The translations under genes and the position numbers were made by a program. Source: an uncultured Chlorobiaceae bacterium (lineage in GTDB: Bacteria; Bacteroidota; Chlorobiia; Chlorobiales; Chlorobiaceae). Taken from it: 64,000 bases of DNA. The stretch covers positions 1 through 64,000 of the forward strand of contig CAISRC010000091.1 in assembly GCA_903887845.1 (NCBI GenBank). Direction: 5' to 3'. Below are positions 48,855 through 57,725 of this stretch, one piece after another (within the stretch, counting starts at the first letter, position 1; every line of letters begins with the position of its first letter). The notes below the pieces were generated by a model. It was not told the origin of the DNA. It was given only the letters and a program-made list of their open reading frames with translations, and made no database searches.

Positions 48855-49985
48855 TCATGGCGTACGCTGTGCTTTTGAGAGCTGGTAATATTCAGCTAAC
48901 CACGCAAGACTATTGGCGTAATAGTCGTCAGGTTCGATATAATAACACTCTTTTTTATTCAGCTGGACAGACTTTCTCTGCCGGTTCAGCAGGTCGGGAG
49001 CGATAGAAGAACCTGCTGCTTCTGTTGCAGCATAAGCAGCCGTATAGAACAGCGGGTTTTCATCCGTCGTCAGGCTCTGTTTGTCGCAGGAGTATTCGGT
49101 GAAAATTTTTCCGTTCCGCTTAAACTCATTTTCGAAAAACCGGGAAAATTTCTGCAGCACAGCGAGAGCCCTTGGATCTTTGTTGAGATGATAATCTGCG
49201 GCTATTCTCAACGGTACTCTTAAGGCATCCCATCCGTAAAGCAGAGATTTGCCCGGCAGAATCATTATCTTTTCATTCGGGTCAAGTGCGCACCAGTTGG
49301 GTACCAGGCCTGACTCTTTCCTGTCTCCGCAGAGCGCCAGCAGCTTTTCGAGCAGATGATACGTCGTGTCGGCAAGATCAAGCCAACGCTGGTCTCCACT
49401 GACCTCGTAAAATACTTTAAAATTGGAAGGAGCGTAGTATGATGGATTTTGGGCGACAAGTTTATCCGCTCTGCTTTCAATGAGCGTTGAGGGAATAAGG
49501 TAGAGCCTTCCATTGACAAGAACAGTCTCATGGTCGAGAATACTTTTGAGTACCTCTCTGGCAAGCTTGATATAGCGATCATCATGCCATCTTCGGTAAG
49601 CGAGAACAAGGCTATAGGCATAATCGATATCGGCGTCCGATGCTGCGGTTGTATCACTGATTGCTCCGTTTTCAAAATGCCATGCCAGCAGTCTGTCACC
49701 ATTCGAATTTTTACGTGAAAGCACCGATTCACTCCATGCGAGACAGTCATCAAAGGTAGTTCTATCTCCCATAAGCACTGCCCGGAGCATAGCGTAAGAC
49801 TCTCCTTCCGAGACGGTGTCCAGATTGTTTGCAGGACGCACGACTCGACCCGCCCGAATAAAGGTGCGTTTGTAATGCTCCCATGAAGCTCGCACAATCT
49901 CTACGGGATTTACTGGAGGCGCCGAACAGTTGATCATGAAAAGCTGCACAAGGGCAAAAAGCAGCACAAAAGCACGGTTTTTCAT
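48855..49985 (-). CDS. GH8-family glycoside hydrolase, predicted lipoprotein
   Basis: 376 residues. ATG 49985 opens a lipoprotein signal (MKNRAFVLLFALVQLFMINC), placing the enzyme in the periplasm or at the outer membrane. The family-8 catalytic region is clear: SEGESYAMLRAV contains the acid Glu and TAASDADIDYAYSLVLAYRRW the ASDAD motif. GH8 members include endoglucanases of the BcsZ type and chitosanases. No cellulose synthase genes are in the window, so the substrate may be another beta-linked exopolysaccharide. It is not tightly linked to purF (about 140 bases). Confidence 0.85.
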   Translation of the reverse strand: MKNRAFVLLFALVQLFMINCSAPPVNPVEIVRASWEHYKRTFIRAGRVVRPANNLDTVSEGESYAMLRAVLMGDRTTFDDCLAWSESVLSRKNSNGDRLLAWHFENGAISDTTAASDADIDYAYSLVLAYRRWHDDRYIKLAREVLKSILDHETVLVNGRLYLIPSTLIESRADKLVAQNPSYYAPSNFKVFYEVSGDQRWLDLADTTYHLLEKLLALCGDRKESGLVPNWCALDPNEKIMILPGKSLLYGWDALRVPLRIAADYHLNKDPRALAVLQKFSRFFENEFKRNGKIFTEYSCDKQSLTTDENPLFYTAAYAATEAAGSSIAPDLLNRQRKSVQLNKKECYYIEPDDYYANSLAWLAEYYQLSKAQRTP

Positions 49986-50161
49986 TCTTGGTTCAGATAT
50001 AAATAGCAAGGTGCACCAAAGTGTTGTTTATTTATCATTCAATCTTCAGGTCACTTATAGGTTAATGATAAAAAGAAAAAACAGACTTTTTGTTACATTG
50101 GATCTATCTTTTGGATGCAGATGACCGATCGGGACTCTTCAATCAACTTATCATAAGACAC

Positions 50162-50686
50162 ATGATATCAACGACAAAAAAAACTCCGGCTCCTCCGGGA
50201 GTGGCGATATGGGTATCGGTAACGCTGCTCTGGGGGACGCTCTTTTACTGGACATCGATTTACATGTTGCATCTTGCCTCGATCAGGCTTGGAGAGGGTT
50301 ATTTCTGTCCGTCACAAAGTGAACAGTTGCGTGTGTACGGCATTCATATTGTGGTGTTGATCGTCTTTGCCCTTTTTGCCATGTTTGTCAGAGGGATGCT
50401 TGATCCGGGCAGTACGAAACAGGTACAACGGTGGCAAAATATTTCTGAAGGGAAGGGTGAGAAGATCTTTGTCTCTTTTGCCGGAAGTCTTGCTACCAGT
50501 TTTTTCTTTACTGGTCTCACCGCGTTGACCTTTCTTGCAAGCTCGGGGTTTCTTGGTGTTATGGTGGCCTTTACTCTTCCGGTTGTTTTGCTTGCCGGAG
50601 CGTTTAATGTTGCAGCAGGTATCGCTGCATCACTGATTGTCGGCCTGATTTTTTTGATTGCAAAGGTTGGCAGAAAAAAGTCATGA
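50162..50686 (+). CDS. Unknown multi-spanning membrane protein
   Basis: 174 residues from ATG 50162 (the frame is open to 50090, but the first part reads as non-protein sequence). Four hydrophobic segments: about residues 15-35, 55-75, 105-125 and 130-165. The loop between the first pair contains GEGYFCPSQSEQL. I recognise no family. It stands between the GH8 gene and a tRNA, with a bidirectional terminator downstream. Confidence 0.65.
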   Translation: MISTTKKTPAPPGVAIWVSVTLLWGTLFYWTSIYMLHLASIRLGEGYFCPSQSEQLRVYGIHIVVLIVFALFAMFVRGMLDPGSTKQVQRWQNISEGKGEKIFVSFAGSLATSFFFTGLTALTFLASSGFLGVMVAFTLPVVLLAGAFNVAAGIAASLIVGLIFLIAKVGRKKS

Positions 50687-50716
50687 AGAGTGTGTGCCGA
50701 TACGGAGCGGCCGAAA

Positions 50717-50750
50717 CAAAAAAAGCCCAGTCGATGACTGCGCTTTTTTG
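50717..50750. terminator. Bidirectional terminator between the membrane-protein gene and tRNA-Ala
   Basis: AAAAAAAGC-C-CAGTC ... GACTG-C-GCTTTTTT forms a stem with A and T tails on both sides, so it can end the + strand gene at 50686 and the - strand tRNA. Confidence 0.85.
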
Positions 50751-50759
50751 TTCTTTCTG

Positions 50760-50832
50760 TGGAGCTAAGGAGACTCGAACTCCTGACCCTTTGCATGCCA
50801 TGCAAATGCTCTACCAACTGAGCTATAGCCCC
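50760..50832 (-). tRNA. tRNA-Ala (GGC)
   Basis: 73-base cloverleaf on the minus strand. The acceptor stem GGGGCTA pairs with TAGCTCC, the D arm is AGCTCAGTTGGTAGAGC, and the anticodon stem TTTGC/GCAAA encloses ATGGCAT with anticodon GGC. The T arm is CAGGAGTTCGAGTCTCCTT in style. The discriminator is A. CCA is not encoded, so it is added after transcription. Confidence 0.97.
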
Positions 50833-50929
50833 TTATGTTGTTCTAATTAAAAGAAAAAAAACTTGTTTTTGCAACTTGTTTTATTGATTCTTTTGATTGG
50901 AACCTGTTATTAATGCAAAATAAGCTGTT

Positions 50930-51811
50930 ATGTCACTTTTGTTTGTTGTCAAGGAAGGATTTTCAAGTATTGGAAGGGCGAAATTACCGGCAGCCATTAC
51001 CGTTACGATAAGTTTTTTTGCTCTTGTGCTGCTTGGCCTTTTCAGTACCGTTTCGCTGAGTTTTTTTGATGTCATCCAGGAGCTTCGGAGCAGGGTAGAG
51101 CTTGAGGTTTTTCTCGGCGAATCGGTCGCTGAATCTCAGGCGATGGATGCGGTACGGCAGATCAAGAAGCTTCAGGGAGTACAGGAAGCCACTTATGTTT
51201 CGAAAGATGCAGCCGCACGGATTTTTGCACACGATTTTGGCGAGAATATTGTCACGATTCTCGGTTCCAACCCCCTCCCAAGGTCTATAAAGCTGAAGTT
51301 TCTTCCTGACTATGCTCACGCTGAAAGCATGACCCGGATTGTTCCGAAAATACGTGACATTATTCCAGATGTTGATATACGCTATAATCAGGCATTTCTC
51401 GGTCAGATTGAGCAGAATGCAAGGTTGTTTACCATACTGACTGGTGGTATTGGGGTGTTGATTTCAGCGGGCACCGTTGTTCTGATAGGCTATACCATAC
51501 GCCTTGCCATGTACTCAAGGCAGGAAAAGATCAGAACCATGCGTCTGGTTGGAGCAACGGGCTGGTTTATTGGTGCACCCTATATTATTGAAGGGGCGCT
51601 TCAGGGTCTGCTTTCCGGCCTGCTCGCTGCAGGGGCTGTTTATCTGCTGTTCGATCAACTGCTCTTCATGTATGAGCCGGAAGTGTATAAGGTAATGCAG
51701 CCTTCTGCGCTTATGATTTACCCCTCAATTGTCGCCCTTGGTCTTCTGCTGGGTATTTTTGGCAGTGCCTTGTCCGTGAGCAAATATCTCCGGGTTGTTT
51801 CAAAACGATAG
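50930..51811 (+). CDS. ftsX: Cell division protein FtsX
   Basis: 293 residues: N-terminal membrane helix (residues about 18-42), an extracellular domain with ELRSRVELEVFLGESVAES and a C-terminal FtsX permease domain with three helices (LTGGIGVLISAGTVVLIGYT, RLVGATGWFIGAPYIIEGAL, IVALGLLLGIFGSAL). FtsX with the ATPase FtsE forms an ABC-like switch that controls septal peptidoglycan hydrolysis. ftsE is not adjacent. It converges with nfo. Confidence 0.93.
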   Translation: MSLLFVVKEGFSSIGRAKLPAAITVTISFFALVLLGLFSTVSLSFFDVIQELRSRVELEVFLGESVAESQAMDAVRQIKKLQGVQEATYVSKDAAARIFAHDFGENIVTILGSNPLPRSIKLKFLPDYAHAESMTRIVPKIRDIIPDVDIRYNQAFLGQIEQNARLFTILTGGIGVLISAGTVVLIGYTIRLAMYSRQEKIRTMRLVGATGWFIGAPYIIEGALQGLLSGLLAAGAVYLLFDQLLFMYEPEVYKVMQPSALMIYPSIVALGLLLGIFGSALSVSKYLRVVSKR

Positions 51812-51817
51812 CCGATT

Positions 51818-52660
51818 TTATTGTTCAAGAGCGTAGAGAAGGCTGATCTCTGAACTCCAGGCATCGGAGTCAGGTGTTTCAAGGATCAGCGGAATCTCTT
51901 CAAAGGCCGGGGTATTCATGATGCAGGAGAAGACCTCCATCCCGATTGTTCCTTTCCCGATGCTTGCATGGCGGTCAACCCGGCTGCCCAGAGCTTGCAT
52001 CGCATCGTTGAGATGCATTCCCCGCAGGTATTTGAGTCCGACAATCCGGTCAAACTCACTGAAGGTGAACTCTGCTGCTTCGGTGGTCTGCAAGTCGTAA
52101 CCGCTGGCGAAGAGGTGGCAGGTGTCGAGGCATACCCCAACCCGTGTTTTATCGGCAACCTGATCGACCAGCGAGGCAAGTTGTTCAAACCGGTGGCCAA
52201 GATTGGTACCCTGACCCGCTGTGTTTTCAATGACGGCAGTCACCCCTTTTGTTGCATCAAGCGCCATATTGATTGACTCAGCAATAAGCTTCAGGCATTG
52301 AGTCTCATCAATCTCCTTCAGATGGCTTCCCGGATGAAAGTTCAGCATGAGCAATCCAAGCTCTTCGACGCGCTGCATCTCTTCGATAAAAGCCTCTCGC
52401 GCACGCTGGAGCTTGTCGGGGTCGGGACTTCCGAGATTGATGAGATAACTGTCGTGGGGCAGAATGTGTTCAGGTTTGAAACCGCCATCATTGCAATTTT
52501 TTTTGAAGGCGTCAATTGAGGAGGTCAAAAGTTTCGGGGCTCTCCACTGGCGCTGATTTTTGGTAAAGAGGGCGAATGCTTTTGCTCCGATACCTGTTGC
52601 ATGAAGCGGAGCATTCTCGACACCTCCGCCAGTACTGACATGTGCTCCAACCCGTTTCAT
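51818..52660 (-). CDS. nfo: Endonuclease IV
   Basis: 280-residue AP endonuclease of base excision repair, a zinc TIM barrel. Metal-binding motifs: [40 protein letters not shown] and [22 protein letters not shown] (core [11 protein letters not shown]). Last gene of a minus-strand run purN, queE, glycosyltransferase, nfo. Confidence 0.96.
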   Translation of the reverse strand: MKRVGAHVSTGGGVENAPLHATGIGAKAFALFTKNQRQWRAPKLLTSSIDAFKKNCNDGGFKPEHILPHDSYLINLGSPDPDKLQRAREAFIEEMQRVEELGLLMLNFHPGSHLKEIDETQCLKLIAESINMALDATKGVTAVIENTAGQGTNLGHRFEQLASLVDQVADKTRVGVCLDTCHLFASGYDLQTTEAAEFTFSEFDRIVGLKYLRGMHLNDAMQALGSRVDRHASIGKGTIGMEVFSCIMNTPAFEEIPLILETPDSDAWSSEISLLYALEQ

Positions 52661-52673
52661 AAAAGGATTTAAA

Positions 52674-53699
52674 TTAATCGGTTGTTTTGAAATTTTTTGC
52701 CTGTTCAGCGGTGAGATTCACCGTTTTACGAATGGTAAAAGCGCTCCCTCTGGATGATGATGTTGAAAGCAGTTCTCCAAGCAGGCCAGTCGAAAAAAGC
52801 TGTACGCCAAGAATAAGCAGCAGGATGCCGAGAAAAAGAATCGGACGGTTGCTCACCGGTTTATGAAGCAGAATTTTATCGAGGGTGACATAGAGGCTGA
52901 TGAGAAAGCCGAAAAGAAAGCTTGTGAGGCCAGCCATGCCAAAAAAGTGCATCGGGCGGCGAAGATAGCGCGTGATGAAGAGCACCGAAAGAAAATCAAA
53001 AAGCCCTGAAAAAAACCTTGATGAACCATATTTGGTGCTGCCGAATTTTCTTGGATGGTGTGTAACCGGCAGTTCGGAAATCCTGAACCCCATCCACTGG
53101 GCGAGTACCGGAATGTAGCGGTGCATATCTCCATTCAGTTCAAGTCGTCGGGTCACCTCGTTCCGGTACACCTTCAGGCCGCAGTTGAAATCGTGAAGAG
53201 TGATGCCGGTAAAAAGACGGGTCACTCGATTGAAAAGCTTTGATGGTATGGTTTTGGAGAGCGGATCCTTGCGATGCTGCTTCCATCCACTGACCAGATC
53301 ATACCCTTCCTGCAGCTTTTTGATCATCTCCTTTATGGCAAATGGTTCATCCTGCAGGTCAGCGTCGATGGTGCAAATGTAGTCACCGGTGGCGGCCATG
53401 AATCCTGCAGAGAGCGCAGCGGTTTTTCCGAAGTTTCTCTGAAAGGAGATGAGGCGAAGCTCCGGCCTTGACAGAATCATGCTGCTGATCAGGGTAGACG
53501 AGTCATCGGTGGAGCCATCGTCAACCATGATAATTTCGTACTCAAACGGCTCCTGAAAGAGAGCGTGCAACTCCTTTTCGCTCATGGCGGCAGAGAGTTG
53601 CTCAAGCAGCTCAGGAAGCGATTCCCGTTCATTGAAGAGCGGAACGACGATTGAGAGTTGACAGTTGTGTGTTGACAATGGACACGAGATAATGAACAA
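52674..53699 (-). CDS. GT2-family glycosyltransferase (DPM1/ArnC-like)
   Basis: About 341 residues. The catalytic domain has [27 protein letters not shown] and DADLQDEP, and two membrane helices follow ([18 protein letters not shown] and [16 protein letters not shown]), the layout of polyprenyl-phosphate glycosyltransferases that make lipid-linked sugars. The start is unsure: the frame opens at TTG 53699, and the first 15 residues are encoded by a TGTCAA-type repeat at 53651-53684. A start inside the repeat (TTG at 53678) is also possible. Gene order suggests cotranscription with queE and nfo. Confidence 0.88.
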   Translation of the reverse strand: MFIISCPLSTHNCQLSIVVPLFNERESLPELLEQLSAAMSEKELHALFQEPFEYEIIMVDDGSTDDSSTLISSMILSRPELRLISFQRNFGKTAALSAGFMAATGDYICTIDADLQDEPFAIKEMIKKLQEGYDLVSGWKQHRKDPLSKTIPSKLFNRVTRLFTGITLHDFNCGLKVYRNEVTRRLELNGDMHRYIPVLAQWMGFRISELPVTHHPRKFGSTKYGSSRFFSGLFDFLSVLFITRYLRRPMHFFGMAGLTSFLFGFLISLYVTLDKILLHKPVSNRPILFLGILLLILGVQLFSTGLLGELLSTSSSRGSAFTIRKTVNLTAEQAKNFKTTD

Positions 53700-53749
53700 A
53701 AAAGTAAACAGACAGGGGAAAGGTAAGGAGTAGAGGGGGCAAAGCCAAA

Positions 53750-54421
53750 CTATACGCCTCTTCTTGAGGGGTTCCAGAGGTATTTATGGAGCTGGAGCTG
53801 GAATCTTGCACGGAGCTGGTCGCGCAGCATCCATTCTGCAAGTTCGGCAGGATCAAGTTTGCCGAATGCCACTCCCATCATGACGGTGAAAGAGTCGGTC
53901 AGTCGATGTTCATGAAGAAGGGAGGTTGCCCACTCATAATCCTCCTTTCCGGCAATGACAATTTTGAATTCAAAGGTGTGGCGGTGTGGAAGTTCCGCTT
54001 CAAGTGCAAGACGGATGTTATCGGGATTGTTCTGTTGGGCTACGCCAGAAGATGGCGGTTTGAGGTCGATGATTTTATGGACCCGTTTGTCCACCTTTTC
54101 GACAGAGATAAATCCTCCTGTTTCAAGCAGTACCTTTTGATCACGATCACAGAGCAGCTTCATCAGCGGGTAAACTGCTGGCTGAAGCAGAGGTTCTCCA
54201 CCGGTGATTTCAATAAAGGGAGCCTGAAAGGTGAGCGCCCTCTGAATAATCTCCTCTCTCTCAAGATCGACTCCCTCATCTTCAGCATAACCGGTATCGC
54301 AACCCGCGCATCCGTGGCCGCAGCCCGCAAGCCGAATAAAGGTGCAGGGCCAGCCAGCAAAGGAGCCCTCTCCCTGAATGGAGTGAAAAATTTCGCTGAT
54401 CGTGAGAGTGTCGGCGCTCAT
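53750..54421 (-). CDS. queE: 7-carboxy-7-deazaguanine synthase
   Basis: 223-residue radical SAM enzyme of queuosine synthesis. SIQGEGSFAGWPCTFIRLAGCG leads to the cluster motif CGHGCAGC (CxxxCxxC), followed by EITGGEPLLQ. It turns carboxy-tetrahydropterin into the deazaguanine. A later enzyme of the pathway, QueG, is encoded at 60445-61461. Its ATG overlaps the purN stop codon by four bases. Confidence 0.93.
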   Translation of the reverse strand: MSADTLTISEIFHSIQGEGSFAGWPCTFIRLAGCGHGCAGCDTGYAEDEGVDLEREEIIQRALTFQAPFIEITGGEPLLQPAVYPLMKLLCDRDQKVLLETGGFISVEKVDKRVHKIIDLKPPSSGVAQQNNPDNIRLALEAELPHRHTFEFKIVIAGKEDYEWATSLLHEHRLTDSFTVMMGVAFGKLDPAELAEWMLRDQLRARFQLQLHKYLWNPSRRGV

Positions 54422-55020
54422 GATCTCCGTAAGGTCAGCAGCTTCTCCAGGGCATCAGGATAAAGCCTGTGTTCGCATTCCAGCACCCTTGCGGCAAGAG
54501 TCTCCGGGGTATCATCCGGCAAGACCGGGACAGTTCGCTGAAGCAGAATCTCTCCCTTGTCATACTCCTCATTGACAAAATGCACCGTTGCTCCCGTTTC
54601 AGTTTCACCAGCCTCAAGCACAGCGGTATGAACATGAATCCCATACATTCCCTCACCACCGAATTTCGGCAGAAGAGCAGGATGGATGTTGAGCATTCTG
54701 TCAGGAAATGCGGCCACAACAGCATCCGGTACCTTGCGCATATAGCCCGCCAGAAGAATGATATCGATCTGATGTTTTTTCAGGCCTTCAACCATCGCAC
54801 AGGCAAACTCATCAAAAGAGGAAAACTGTTTCTCGGTGATATGAAGCGTTGTTATACCGTTCTGCTGCGCAAATTCCATGGCTCCACACTGGCTTCGGTT
54901 CGAAATGCAGAGGACAATTTCCGCAGGGAGTTGTTTGTTCCTGATCACCTCAAAAAGCGCCTTGAAATTGCTGCCGTTACCGGAGCAGAAAACGGCGATG
55001 CGGCTGTTGTGGCTAGTCAT
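54418..55020 (-). CDS. purN: Phosphoribosylglycinamide formyltransferase
   Basis: 200-residue folate-dependent purine enzyme (GAR transformylase). RIAVFCSGNGSNFKAL, LAGYMRKVPDAVV, the catalytic NIHPALLPKFGGEGMYG with Asn and His, and GATVHFVNEEYDKGEILLQ. Three purine genes (purF, purN, purH) lie within 11 kb but in separate transcription units. Confidence 0.96.
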   Translation of the reverse strand: MTSHNSRIAVFCSGNGSNFKALFEVIRNKQLPAEIVLCISNRSQCGAMEFAQQNGITTLHITEKQFSSFDEFACAMVEGLKKHQIDIILLAGYMRKVPDAVVAAFPDRMLNIHPALLPKFGGEGMYGIHVHTAVLEAGETETGATVHFVNEEYDKGEILLQRTVPVLPDDTPETLAARVLECEHRLYPDALEKLLTLRRS

Positions 55021-55222
55021 TATGGTGATAATCTTATTAATTTATTTTATTATAAGTTTGATCCATTTCCAAGCTGTTCCGGGTTTTCTTGCGTGATGTT
55101 TTCTCGATTCTCTCATCTCCGTTCTCGTTTTCCTTATTATTGGTGGAATTATCCGTACCTTTTCAGTAAGCCTTATCTTTTCCTTATTACTTTTTAGAGG
55201 TTCCCTACAAAGAGAGGTACTT

Positions 55223-55483
55223 ATGCCGTTAATATGTGAGTTTTTTGGCATAAAAATTTATATGTATTGGCAGGAGAACAATCCTCCACATTTTCATGCT
55301 GAATACAATGGATTCCGCGCAGAAGAAGATGTCAATAATTCTGTGATATTGAAGGGTGTATTACCTTTTAAACAATTAAAGCTTGTGCTTGCCTGGTGTG
55401 AATTGCATAAAGATGAGTTGATAAATAATTGGAATCTTGCAGAAACTCATGGAATGTTGGTAAAAATAAATCCATTACAATAA
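55223..55483 (+). CDS. DUF4160 protein
   Basis: 86 residues starting with PLICEFFGIKIYMYWQENNP and then PPHFHAEYNGFRA, the signature of DUF4160. A good ribosome-binding site (AGAGAGG) precedes ATG 55223. DUF4160 genes are usually followed by DUF2442 genes, as here. The pair has the size and arrangement of a toxin-antitoxin module, but activity is not established for this family. Confidence 0.85.
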   Translation: MPLICEFFGIKIYMYWQENNPPHFHAEYNGFRAEEDVNNSVILKGVLPFKQLKLVLAWCELHKDELINNWNLAETHGMLVKINPLQ

Positions 55484-55491
55484 GGTGTACT

Positions 55492-55779
55492 ATGATGCAT
55501 ACCATTATTCAGGTACTCCCAACCGATGATTATAAGGTATATCTGTACTTTGCTCATGGTGAAATCAGATTATATGATGCCACGGAAATTCTTGAGCACG
55601 GTGTTTTCAGGATATTAAAGGATAAGAAAATATTTGCAGAGACCTGTACTGTTTTTAACAATACATTGGCCTGGGATGTAAAGGGTAATTTTGATCCTTA
55701 TGAATGTCTGGATTTGGAGCCGGAAGTGCTTTATGAAAAATCAATGACAGTTGAGGATCCATTGATTAAATATGCGTAA
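55492..55779 (+). CDS. DUF2442 protein
   Basis: 95 residues. DDYKVYLYFAHGEIRLYDAT, EHGVFRILKD and the characteristic end TLAWDVKGNFDPYECLDLEPEVLY (core WDVKGNFDPYECLD) identify DUF2442. ATG 55492 or 55495 (adjacent ATGs) follows AAGG at 55482-55485 and is 8 bases from the DUF4160 stop codon, so the two are one operon. Confidence 0.85.
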   Translation: MMHTIIQVLPTDDYKVYLYFAHGEIRLYDATEILEHGVFRILKDKKIFAETCTVFNNTLAWDVKGNFDPYECLDLEPEVLYEKSMTVEDPLIKYA

Positions 55780-55833
55780 TCAAGCGGATTCTGAAGAATG
55801 GTATTGAAACTATATATAAAAAGGTGGCGAAAA

Positions 55834-55935
55834 ATGGAGACAGTATTAATTGAGAAAGAGGCATTACGACTTACTCTCAGGGAAAGGGCATTACTTGCTG
55901 TTCATCTTTTACAGTTGTTGGGAAGCGAGGGATGA
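55834..55935 (+). CDS. Truncated addiction-module antitoxin
   Basis: 33-residue frame with AAGGTGG before its ATG. The product METVLIEKEALRLTLRERAL (followed by LAVHLLQLLGSEG) matches the N-terminal helix of the addiction-module/ParD-like antitoxins in which a pattern like ALxLxxxERAxLAxxLL is typical. Full-length members have about 70-80 residues, so this is a remnant, and no toxin gene follows. It marks an accessory site. Confidence 0.5.
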   Translation: METVLIEKEALRLTLRERALLAVHLLQLLGSEG

Positions 55936-56019
55936 AACCGTCATGCTTTGCTGAGCCTGACCTGTTATTTCTTCTGTCCAATTAACATATTGCTGCCATT
56001 ACGGCGAAGGAGAGTTCAA

Positions 56020-56556
56020 ATGTCCGATGCACTTTTAAGTTCAGTATTATCTGCAGTTATTGCTGGTGTGTTTACCTTGGTTGCAAAGCGTATGGAAACC
56101 AGCCATGCACATGATGATGCAAGGGCTGTAGCTTCGCCAACACCCGCATTAACAGCCACAAGTCCGGTGACAAAGCCAGTCGCTGGAGCAATCAACTACG
56201 GCTCAGCCATAAAGCATATCGGTATCCTGCAGTTTCTGCTCAATATTGTTGGTTTTCTTGTGGGTATTATTGTAGGTGCAACGGGAGCAGGTACGGAAAC
56301 GCTTATTTTGATGGCGCTGTTTATTGGGACGATTGTGCTCATTGCAGGTTTTTTCTGGTCGGCTTTATCAGTCGAAAAGTCCATGATATGGAAGTATCTG
56401 GTTGTTGTGGCTCTTGGTGTCGCCATTACGACCTTGATTATTAACTCTATTATTCTGCAAATACCGCTCTCACTGGCAAGTCTTGCCGTTGCACTGGTGC
56501 AAAACTTTTCATGTATGGGTATCGGTGGATTTATTGCCAGGGCGGTAAAAAAATAA
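56020..56556 (+). CDS. Unknown membrane protein with four helices
   Basis: 178 residues from ATG 56020, which has AAGGAG at 56007-56012; the frame is open to 55948. After an N-terminal helix and a polar Ala/Thr/Pro stretch with a His/Asp-rich SHAHDDAR, it has four hydrophobic segments with small residues (FLVGIIVGATGAGTE; WKYLVVVALGVAITTLIINS). No family recognised. It belongs to the accessory islet. Confidence 0.65.
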   Translation: MSDALLSSVLSAVIAGVFTLVAKRMETSHAHDDARAVASPTPALTATSPVTKPVAGAINYGSAIKHIGILQFLLNIVGFLVGIIVGATGAGTETLILMALFIGTIVLIAGFFWSALSVEKSMIWKYLVVVALGVAITTLIINSIILQIPLSLASLAVALVQNFSCMGIGGFIARAVKK

Positions 56557-56557
56557 T

Positions 56558-56632
56558 GCAGGTGTGAGTGCAGCCTCAATTTCAACCTTCACCGGGTTTC
56601 CGGAAATCATGGACGGTCGGGTTAAAACACTA
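56558..56632 (+). pseudogene. Remnant of a purH copy
   Basis: About 75 bases matching purH codons around 57861-57934 at some 85 % identity. It reads [20 protein letters not shown], then RVKTL, and stops (TAG). Ten of the eleven base differences are synonymous and one changes Ile to Phe. The fragment lies right after the membrane-protein gene and 1.3 kb upstream of the matching site in intact purH. See the findings. Confidence 0.85.
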
Positions 56633-56665
56633 TAGCCGTTATATCATGATATTGATCTGTTTACC

Positions 56666-57610
56666 ATGAACTACAAAACTCAATCGAATTGGCGGGAGAT
56701 CCAACGCTTTCTTCCCAAAGAATTTCAGCTTGAGCAGGATAATGAGCCTTCAGAAGAGTGGTGGCCATGGGGAGGACATCAAGTTCACCTTGACTGCTTT
56801 CGTAATACTCGGTCAGAGACGAAGGTGATCCTGTTTCATGGAGTCGGCACCAACGGACGGCAAATGTCGACCATCCTGGGCGGACCCTTGTTCAAGCGTG
56901 GCTTTGAAACCATAGCTATTGACATGCCCGAGTATGGCATGACCCGGGTTGCATCCGGTGAGCTGGTGACCTACAACGATTGGGTTCAGGCTGGCAGCGA
57001 CCTTATTGATGCTGAACTCAAAAAAGATGGCAGACCTATCGTGCTTTACGGTCTCAGCGCAGGCGGTATGCTTGCCTGGCACGTAGCTGCGCTCAATAAA
57101 AAAGTCAAAGGCATCGTGGGCATGACCTTTCTCGATCAGCAAGAACAACAGGTTCGCGATGAGACTGCGTTGAATTTCCTCATGAGTCGTATCGGGGTGC
57201 CATTGACCCATTTGGCCGCAAAAACTCCCCTGGCAGCTCTTCGTATGCCGATGAGCCTTGCGAGCAAAATGTCGGCGTTAGTCAACAATAAAGCGGCGCT
57301 CAAGGCTTGTTTGAGAGACAAAACGTCGGCGGGCAAATGGGTCACCATGAAGTTTCTCAGCTCGCTCACCACGTATAAACCTGTGGTTGAACCCGAAGCT
57401 TTTGATATCTGTCCGATTTTACTGACCCAACCCGAAAAAGATAGCTGGACACCCTTGCATCTCAGTGAGCTTTTTCTCAAGCGTGTCAATCGTGTGTCGA
57501 AGAAGGTGGTGATGCTTGAACATGCTGGTCATTATCCAATCGAACAACCTGGGCTGACACAGATGTGCGATGCTGTGGTGGACTTTATCCATTTTTGCCG
57601 TCTTGCCTGA
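56666..57610 (+). CDS. Alpha/beta hydrolase
   Basis: 314-residue alpha/beta-hydrolase. The strand and turn HGVGTNGRQM lead to a nucleophile elbow GLSAGGM (Ser), with an acidic residue in DSWTPLHLSELF and a late histidine in EHAGHYPIEQPG, a complete Ser/Asp/His triad of the lysophospholipase/esterase type. No signal peptide, so probably cytoplasmic. Substrate unknown. It lies between the purH remnant and intact purH and appears to have been inserted there. Confidence 0.82.
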   Translation: MNYKTQSNWREIQRFLPKEFQLEQDNEPSEEWWPWGGHQVHLDCFRNTRSETKVILFHGVGTNGRQMSTILGGPLFKRGFETIAIDMPEYGMTRVASGELVTYNDWVQAGSDLIDAELKKDGRPIVLYGLSAGGMLAWHVAALNKKVKGIVGMTFLDQQEQQVRDETALNFLMSRIGVPLTHLAAKTPLAALRMPMSLASKMSALVNNKAALKACLRDKTSAGKWVTMKFLSSLTTYKPVVEPEAFDICPILLTQPEKDSWTPLHLSELFLKRVNRVSKKVVMLEHAGHYPIEQPGLTQMCDAVVDFIHFCRLA

Positions 57611-57725
57611 TCGAACCCCGATATTACGAAGAGGCTCCGGTAAGGCTTGATATCGCAGTGGTTTTTTCTTAGATTCCGGCATTGAAAAATCACTGAAACG
57701 AATCCATAAATTAACTTTCTGCATA

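Noticed and set aside
56558-57725. Insertion sequence carrying the alpha/beta hydrolase next to purH
   Set aside because: No transposase, terminal inverted repeats or target-site duplication are visible; recombination with related DNA explains the purH stub better.
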